DNA from: Fibrobacterota bacterium | GTDB taxonomy: Bacteria > Fibrobacterota > Fibrobacteria > UBA5070 | Assembly: GCA_016715065.1 (NCBI GenBank) | Contig: JADKBN010000003.1 | Coordinates: 186,001 to 250,000, forward strand | Direction of reading: 5' to 3' | Length of the DNA: 64,000 nt | In this document: positions 59,293 to 64,000 of the stretch, piece by piece | Position numbering within the stretch: the first letter of the stretch is position 1 | Layout: every line of letters begins with the position of its first letter | Translations under genes and position numbers: made by a program | The notes under the pieces: generated by a model | Seen by the model: the letters and a program-made list of their open reading frames with translations, nothing else | Databases searched by the model: none | What the model was told of the DNA's origin: nothing

Positions 59293-60492
59293 ATGGATTC
59301 CAGCCTTTCCAAACAGACAGTCCAGGCGGCGCGGGTGGTTCTGGCCTTGGCATTGGTCGCGATCCTGGCGGGATCGGCATCGGCCTTGTTCCTGTGGCTT
59401 CTGGAAACGGTCACCACACTTCGCGAGGGCCATGGCTGGCTCTTGTTTTTCCTTCCGTTGGCGGGTCTGGTGTCCGGCTTGGCGTATCATCTGTATGGCG
59501 CACAGGTGGAGGCGGGCAACAACCGGATCTTGCAGGAACTGCACGACCCCAAGACCTACATCCCGCTGCGCATGGCGCCGATGGTCCTCCTGGGGACGCT
59601 CGCGACGCACCTATGTGGAGGTTCGGCCGGGCGCGAAGGAACGGCCATCCAGATGGGCGGGGCGTTGTCGGATCAAGTCGCCAAGTGGTTGAGATTCTCG
59701 GAGGAAGATCGGAGGATGGTCCTCCTGGCGGGAGTCGCGGGAGGGTTCGCTTCGCTGTTTGGAACTCCGCTGGCGGGGGCGATCTTCGCCATGGAATTCG
59801 TGGTGGTGGGTCGCTTACGGCTGGTCCACCTTTTTCCTTGCATCCTGGCGGCGGTGGCTGCAGACAGAATATGTCTTGCCTGGGGCGCGCGTCACGCGAG
59901 TTATCCGGTGCCCGATGTCCCATACCTGGACGCCAAAGGAATTGTGCTTGCTCTGGTGGCGGGAGTGGCTTTTGGAGGGGCGGCGCGCGGCTTCGTGTGG
60001 CTTTCCCATGCGGTTTCCGCTCGGACCAAGGCGTGGATTTCGCGACCCTGGTTGCGTCCCGCATTGGGGGGAGTGGTCGTGGTCGCGTGCCTTTTCGTTG
60101 CGGGTGCGCGCTACGAAGGGCTGGGGCTACCCGTGATCGCGCAAAGCTTTCGCGAACCGGTGTTGCCGTGGGACTTCGCGCTCAAGCTTGTCTTGACCGC
60201 CTTGACGGTGGGAGTCGGATTCAAGGGCGGCGAAGTGACGCCGTTGTTTTTCGTGGGAGCCACATTGGGAAGCGCACTGGCGGCGGTGTTGGGACTTCCC
60301 GCACCTCTGCTTGCCGCGATGGGATTGGTGGCGGTGTTCGGGGCTGCCGCCAATGTGCCCTTGGCCTGCACGATCATGGCCATGGAACTCTTCGGAGCGC
60401 AGGTGGGCCCCTGGGCGGCCATCGCCTGCGCGGCGGCCATGCTGGCCAGCGGGAAAGGCGGGATCTACTCCAGCCAACGCCACGAGCCCTGA
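59293..60492 (+). CDS. CLC-F type fluoride/proton antiporter
   Basis: 399 residues. CLC fold with the fluoride-subfamily motifs: EAGNNRILQELHDP (replacing GSGIP), GGSAGREGTAIQMGG (gating Glu retained; Thr replaces the usual Pro) and GFKGGEVTPLFFVGATLG. These distinguish CLC-F from chloride CLC proteins. Exports F- in exchange for H+. Start ATG 59293 is conventional; GTG 59263 is possible. Upstream sequence is obscured by poly-G. Confidence 0.82.
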   Translation: MDSSLSKQTVQAARVVLALALVAILAGSASALFLWLLETVTTLREGHGWLLFFLPLAGLVSGLAYHLYGAQVEAGNNRILQELHDPKTYIPLRMAPMVLLGTLATHLCGGSAGREGTAIQMGGALSDQVAKWLRFSEEDRRMVLLAGVAGGFASLFGTPLAGAIFAMEFVVVGRLRLVHLFPCILAAVAADRICLAWGARHASYPVPDVPYLDAKGIVLALVAGVAFGGAARGFVWLSHAVSARTKAWISRPWLRPALGGVVVVACLFVAGARYEGLGLPVIAQSFREPVLPWDFALKLVLTALTVGVGFKGGEVTPLFFVGATLGSALAAVLGLPAPLLAAMGLVAVFGAAANVPLACTIMAMELFGAQVGPWAAIACAAAMLASGKGGIYSSQRHEP

Positions 60493-60514
60493 ATCATTCT
60501 TGGTGCTTGGGAGA

Positions 60515-61399
60515 CTAGGTGGAGGCGTCGATCAACGCGAAGAAGCCTTCGGCTTTTTCGATTTCCTGAGTCAAGGCGTCGTTCAATTCCGGCAAGACCA
60601 CGGGGTCCGCTTGGAGGATGGTGAAGACGGCGGGATCCAGAGGCCATTGCGTGATGCCCTCGAAGGCAGGAAGCCCCGCGGTTTCGGCGAGATGGCTGGC
60701 CAGTTGGACCACCGCGGCGAGCTCCTTCTGTCCCTTGGACGCACCTGGGTTCAGGTGAAGTGCGATCGGATCCCGAAGCTCCTCGGGAAGGCCCCAACGA
60801 TCCGCCAGCATGCCGCCCACCGCAGGGTGGTCGATCTGCAAATGCAGTCGTTCGATGGTGGGTAGCGGCAAGGCCTCCTCCGCACTGGCTTCGGAGAGAA
60901 CCTTGGAGTACTCGGCGGATTCCGCTCCATCCAGAATCAAGACGCCGATCTTGTGGAGCAGTCCCGACATGAAGGCGGCTTCCACGTCCAATCCCAGACG
61001 ACGGCCCAGTTTTCGGACCACCACGCGGGTTGCCAAAGCCGTGGCCACGGAATGTCGCCAAACGGCACGACGATCCAGCTTGCCTTGGCCCTTGCCGAGG
61101 ATCTTGATCACGGAAGCGGACATCACCAAGCTGCGGACAGTCTGGAATCCGAGGATCACGATGGCTTGGTCCACCGAAGAGATGGAGCGGGGGATTCCGT
61201 AGAATGCGGAGTTGGCCAATCGAAGCACCTTGGCGGATAGCGCCAAGTCCTTGCCGATCAGGCGTGCTGCCGTCTCCGCCGATGCATTGGGGTTGTTCAA
61301 AACCTCCAACACGCGGGCGACGATGGCAGGCAGGGTGGGAACCTGCCCCAGCCCATCGACGATGGACCTGTATTTGTCTGGGACGGTGGTGGCGATCAT
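60515..61399 (-). CDS. HDOD-domain protein (second copy)
   Basis: 294 residues, HDOD fold: VPTLPAIVARVLEVLNN, LIGKDLALSAKVLRLANSAF, QAIVILGFQTVRSLVMSASV, AVWRHSVATALATRVVV, FMSGLLHKIGVLIL. Closer to the stand-alone signalling HDOD proteins than to enzymes. Start ATG 61399. Converges on the CLC gene with a 22-base gap. Confidence 0.9.
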   Translation of the reverse strand: MIATTVPDKYRSIVDGLGQVPTLPAIVARVLEVLNNPNASAETAARLIGKDLALSAKVLRLANSAFYGIPRSISSVDQAIVILGFQTVRSLVMSASVIKILGKGQGKLDRRAVWRHSVATALATRVVVRKLGRRLGLDVEAAFMSGLLHKIGVLILDGAESAEYSKVLSEASAEEALPLPTIERLHLQIDHPAVGGMLADRWGLPEELRDPIALHLNPGASKGQKELAAVVQLASHLAETAGLPAFEGITQWPLDPAVFTILQADPVVLPELNDALTQEIEKAEGFFALIDAST

Positions 61400-61465
61400 G
61401 GCTTTGGGGATCCTACCACTTCGGCCGCCCGGATGTCCAGAACGCAATTCTCGTACAAGCCCCAT

Positions 61466-61493
61466 TTGTGGATTGGATCAGTAGTGCTATATT
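61466..61493 (+). promoter_or_regulatory. Promoter of rpmE-prfA-prmC
   Basis: TTGTGG (61466-61471), a 16-base spacer and TATATT (61488-61493), about 36 bases before the rpmE start with its own AAGGAG. Confidence 0.6.
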
Positions 61494-61529
61494 TGGCGAT
61501 TCTGTAACGACCTGCTAAGGAGAACGCAC

Positions 61530-61913
61530 GTGAAGGATGGAATCCATCCCAAGTACCAGGAAGTCGTGATCAAGGACATCTCGTCCGACTTCCATCTGGT
61601 CACTCGCAGCACCAAGTCTGCCAAAGAACGCATCACCGTGGAGGGCGTGGAATACCCGCTGATCATGGTGGAAGTGTCCTCTGCTTCCCACCCGTATTAC
61701 ACGGGCAAGCAGATCTTGGTTGACTCCGCTGGACGAATCGACCGCTTCAAGAGCCGCTACTCCGAGGTGGTCGGTGCCAAGCGCCACACCCGCGAGCCGG
61801 CAGCGACTGTCGCCCCTGCGGCGAAGTCGATCTCGAAGACCAAGCAGAAGAAGCTCGCGAAGGGGGCTTCGGCACCCTCTGCTGGCGCTTCCGAATCCGC
61901 TTCGGCCGAGTGA
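61530..61913 (+). CDS. rpmE2: Ribosomal protein bL31 (type B, no zinc) with long tail
   Basis: 127 residues, GTG 61530, AAGGAG upstream. L31 type B pattern: MKDGIHPKYQEVVIKDISS, VEYPLIMVEVSSASHPYYTGKQILVDSAGRIDRF; no zinc cysteines. The C-terminal 40 residues are a Lys/Ala/Ser extension (SISKTKQKKLAKGASAPSAG). Position before prfA is conserved in many bacteria. Confidence 0.88.
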   Translation: MKDGIHPKYQEVVIKDISSDFHLVTRSTKSAKERITVEGVEYPLIMVEVSSASHPYYTGKQILVDSAGRIDRFKSRYSEVVGAKRHTREPAATVAPAAKSISKTKQKKLAKGASAPSAGASESASAE

Positions 61914-61951
61914 AGGGAACGTCTCCGGCGTAAGGCCGGAGGCGACCACTC

Positions 61952-63025
61952 ATGATCGAGAAGGCCCAACGGGTCCTGGATGAGCAGCGCGCGCTCGAGG
62001 AGGAAATGTCCCTCCCTGAGACCGTTGCGGACAATGCCAGATTCCGTGAGCTGGGTCGACGTTACGCTCGCTTGGGCCCTGGCGCCCAGGCGGCACGTTC
62101 GTATTTGCATTGGGCCGAAGAACTCGGTGAATGGGAGCAGGCGACGCGCTCGGATGATGCCGAATTCGCCTCCGAGGCGCGCCGCGAAGTGGCTCGTCTG
62201 GACTCCCAGCGCGAGGAATTGGAAAAGGCTCTGCGGTTTTCCCTCATCCCGAAGGATCCCGCCGACGACGGAACCTGCGTGATGGAAATCCGCGCCGGTA
62301 CCGGCGGCGACGAGGCAGCGCTTTTTGCCGGCGATCTCGTGCGCATGTACTTGCGTTACTTCGAAACGGTCGGCTGGAAAGCCACGCTCACCGACGCCTC
62401 CGAAGGGGCCTCGGGCGGTTTCAAGGAAGCCATCCTGCAAGTGGATGCTGCCGGGGCGTTCGGTCGGATGCGCTTCGAAAGCGGCGGGCATCGCGTGCAA
62501 CGCGTTCCCGCCACCGAAGCCCAAGGCCGAGTCCATACTTCGGCGGCCACCGTGGCGGTGCTGCCGGAAACCGACGACGAGATCGAGATCCGCATCGACC
62601 CTTCCGAGCTTCGCGTGGACACCTACCGAGCCCAGGGCGCGGGCGGCCAGCACGTGAACAAGACGGAATCCGCCGTACGGCTCACCCACCTACCCACGGG
62701 CACGGTCGCGGCCTGCCAATCCGAGCGAAGCCAGATCCAAAACCGCGAAACCGCTTTGCGCATGCTCAAGGCGAAGCTCCTGGATCTGGAACGCAACCAG
62801 CGCCGGCAGGCCGAAGATTCCATCCGCCGCGATGCGGTGGGAACGGGCGACCGCTCCGACAAGGTCCGGACCTACAACTTCCCGCAAAACCGGCTGACCG
62901 ACCACCGCATCGGCTTGACGCTGTACAAGCTGGATTCGGTGATGCAAGGGGATATCGCCGAGATCATGGACGCTTTGCGCCTGGCCGACAGTCTCAACCG
63001 GCTGGAAGCCCAGGCGCGCACGTGA
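61952..63025 (+). CDS. prfA: Peptide chain release factor 1
   Basis: 357 residues. GTGGDEAALFAGDL early, the stop-codon recognition region RVPATEAQGRVHTSAATVAV with PAT, and the catalytic GGQHVNKTESAVRL. Releases peptides at UAA/UAG. ATG 61952. Its stop overlaps prmC (GTGA). Confidence 0.95.
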   Translation: MIEKAQRVLDEQRALEEEMSLPETVADNARFRELGRRYARLGPGAQAARSYLHWAEELGEWEQATRSDDAEFASEARREVARLDSQREELEKALRFSLIPKDPADDGTCVMEIRAGTGGDEAALFAGDLVRMYLRYFETVGWKATLTDASEGASGGFKEAILQVDAAGAFGRMRFESGGHRVQRVPATEAQGRVHTSAATVAVLPETDDEIEIRIDPSELRVDTYRAQGAGGQHVNKTESAVRLTHLPTGTVAACQSERSQIQNRETALRMLKAKLLDLERNQRRQAEDSIRRDAVGTGDRSDKVRTYNFPQNRLTDHRIGLTLYKLDSVMQGDIAEIMDALRLADSLNRLEAQART

Positions 63026-63870
63026 GCGAGGCGGCTCCCACCCTCGGGGAGATCCAAAAACGTTCCGAGGAATTCCTGGCGCGCAAGGGTGTGGAAAATC
63101 CGCGCGGGAACGCCCGCAGGCTCTTGGCCAAAGGCCTTGGTCTGACGCCCATGCAAGTGGTGCTCCAGTTCGATCGCCCGCTGCTGGAACCGGAAATCGC
63201 CGCGCTGCGCGCCTTGGTGGTGCGACGTTCGCAGGGCGAGCCGCTGCAGCACATCGAGGGATCGGTGGCGTTTCGCCACCTGGAGATCTTTTCCGATGCC
63301 CGGGCCCTGGTGCCCAGACCGGAAACCGAGATCCTTGTCGACCTTGCCTTGGAGAGGTTGGCCGGCGTTCCCAAGGCGCGCGTCCACGAGGTGGGTGTGG
63401 GAACCGGCTGTGTCGCGCTTTCGCTTCGCCACGAGCGTGCGGACCTGGTGGTGACAGGATCTGACATATCGCCTTCGGCCTTGGAGCTGGCCGCCGAAAA
63501 CGCCAAGAGGTTGGGCATCTGGCTTCCCTTGACGCAAACGGATCTGCTGGAAGGGATCGCGCCGTCGTCGCTGGATGCGGTGGTCTCCAACCCCCCGTAC
63601 ATCGCCCACGCCGATCTGGCTGGGCTTTCGGTGGAGGTCAAAGCCGATCCCGTATTGGCCTTGGACGGCGGGCCGGATGGCCTGGATCTGATCCGGCGAT
63701 TGGTGGAGCAGGCGCACGCCGTGCTGGTCGCGGACGGATGGCTCCTGGTGGAACACGGGTTCGATCAAGGGGAACGCACGCGCGCTCTTTGCGGCGAAGG
63801 CTTCAAAGAGGTCCGCACCGTACAGGATTTGTCCGGCACCGACCGCTTCCTGGTGGCCCGCAAGGCCTGA
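63022..63870 (+). CDS. prmC: Peptide chain release factor N5-glutamine methyltransferase
   Basis: 282 residues; methylates the Gln of the GGQ motif of release factors. SAM-binding EVGVGTGCVALSL, catalytic NPPYI. GTG 63022 overlaps the prfA stop, the usual prfA-prmC pairing. Confidence 0.94.
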   Translation: MSEAAPTLGEIQKRSEEFLARKGVENPRGNARRLLAKGLGLTPMQVVLQFDRPLLEPEIAALRALVVRRSQGEPLQHIEGSVAFRHLEIFSDARALVPRPETEILVDLALERLAGVPKARVHEVGVGTGCVALSLRHERADLVVTGSDISPSALELAAENAKRLGIWLPLTQTDLLEGIAPSSLDAVVSNPPYIAHADLAGLSVEVKADPVLALDGGPDGLDLIRRLVEQAHAVLVADGWLLVEHGFDQGERTRALCGEGFKEVRTVQDLSGTDRFLVARKA

Positions 63871-63871
63871 T

Positions 63872-64000
63872 CTACCCCCCCAGCTGGTCCAACGCCTGCT
63901 GGAAATCGTTGAGCAGATCTTCCACGTCTTCGATGCCCACGGACAGGCGGATGAGTCCCTCGCGGATCCCCATCTGGGCGCGCCGTTCGGCGCCCAACTC
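63872..64000 (-). CDS. Cys/Met-metabolism PLP-dependent enzyme, C-terminal fragment
   Basis: Only the last ~42 residues are in the window (RRAQMGIREGLIRLSVGIED, VEDLLNDFQQALDQL), with TAG at 63872-63874. The GLIRLSVGIEDVEDL block is typical of cystathionine gamma-synthase / O-acetylhomoserine sulfhydrylase family members. Which enzyme cannot be told from this end. Confidence 0.8.
   Translation of the reverse strand, partial: ELGAERRAQMGIREGLIRLSVGIEDVEDLLNDFQQALDQLGG

Overview
The window is a high-GC, gene-dense stretch of chromosome from a motile Gram-negative (diderm) bacterium. Lipoproteins with clear lipoboxes, an outer-membrane barrel, signal peptidase II, flagellar rod and P-ring genes and large chemosensory operons all point that way. 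The phylum cannot be fixed from the sequence; Fibrobacterota or a deltaproteobacterium-like lineage would fit, at low confidence. Genes are packed with many 4-base ATGA/GTGA start-stop overlaps, so translational coupling appears to be the rule. I saw no tRNA, rRNA, CRISPR array or transposase.

Layout. 1-5.0 kb: end of an acyl-CoA dehydratase activase, two envelope proteins, a polyprenyl sugar-phosphate transferase, a Lys/Ala/Pro-repeat protein with a glycogen-binding domain, and a phosphatase. 5.0-15.1 kb: K+ channel, ornithine carbamoyltransferase, a four-gene KaiC-like/membrane/response-regulator cluster, a divergent UvrA paralogue, CNNM-type transporter, YbeY, phosphatidylserine decarboxylase and an iron-sulfur HhH protein. 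15.1-23.0 kb (leftward): an unusual sensory operon with a CheY, a CheX-PAS-HPt-kinase fusion, two exported binding proteins, a membrane CheA-like kinase and an MCP, facing a stand-alone CheX across divergent promoters. 23.7-32.35 kb (leftward): a chemotaxis operon (cheB, cheR, response regulator, HDOD, HPt, RsbU-type phosphatase, STAS, hybrid cheA, cheW) in which cheB is split by an apparent frameshift. 32.8-35.05 kb: flgF-flgG-flgA.

35.2-37.7 kb holds three secreted proteins separated by strong hairpins. 37.97-42.8 kb is a stress operon equivalent to E. coli yjfIJKLMC (DUF2170, PspA, DUF2491, DUF350, DUF1190, glutathionylspermidine-synthase-like) behind a promoter overlapped by CCGG palindromes. 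42.8-44.6 kb: citramalate synthase cimA preceded by what looks like a complete leader-peptide attenuator. 45.5-49.1 kb: a glycosyltransferase and a metallophosphoesterase, with a chimeric remnant of both about 1.3 kb to the left.

The most unusual locus is 49.2-54.1 kb: a membrane protein that fuses a FliF-like ring-building segment to a complete FliG-like rotor protein, followed in one coupled operon by a FlgO/LpoB-like exported protein, a TPR lipoprotein, a MotA-type stator and a MotB-type stator. This reads as a self-contained rotor-plus-stator machine separate from the flagellar genes. The right end carries lspA, a hybrid histidine kinase, purB, an approximately 330-base poly-G tract (probably a sequencing artefact), a fluoride-type CLC antiporter, an HDOD protein, and the conserved rpmE-prfA-prmC block.
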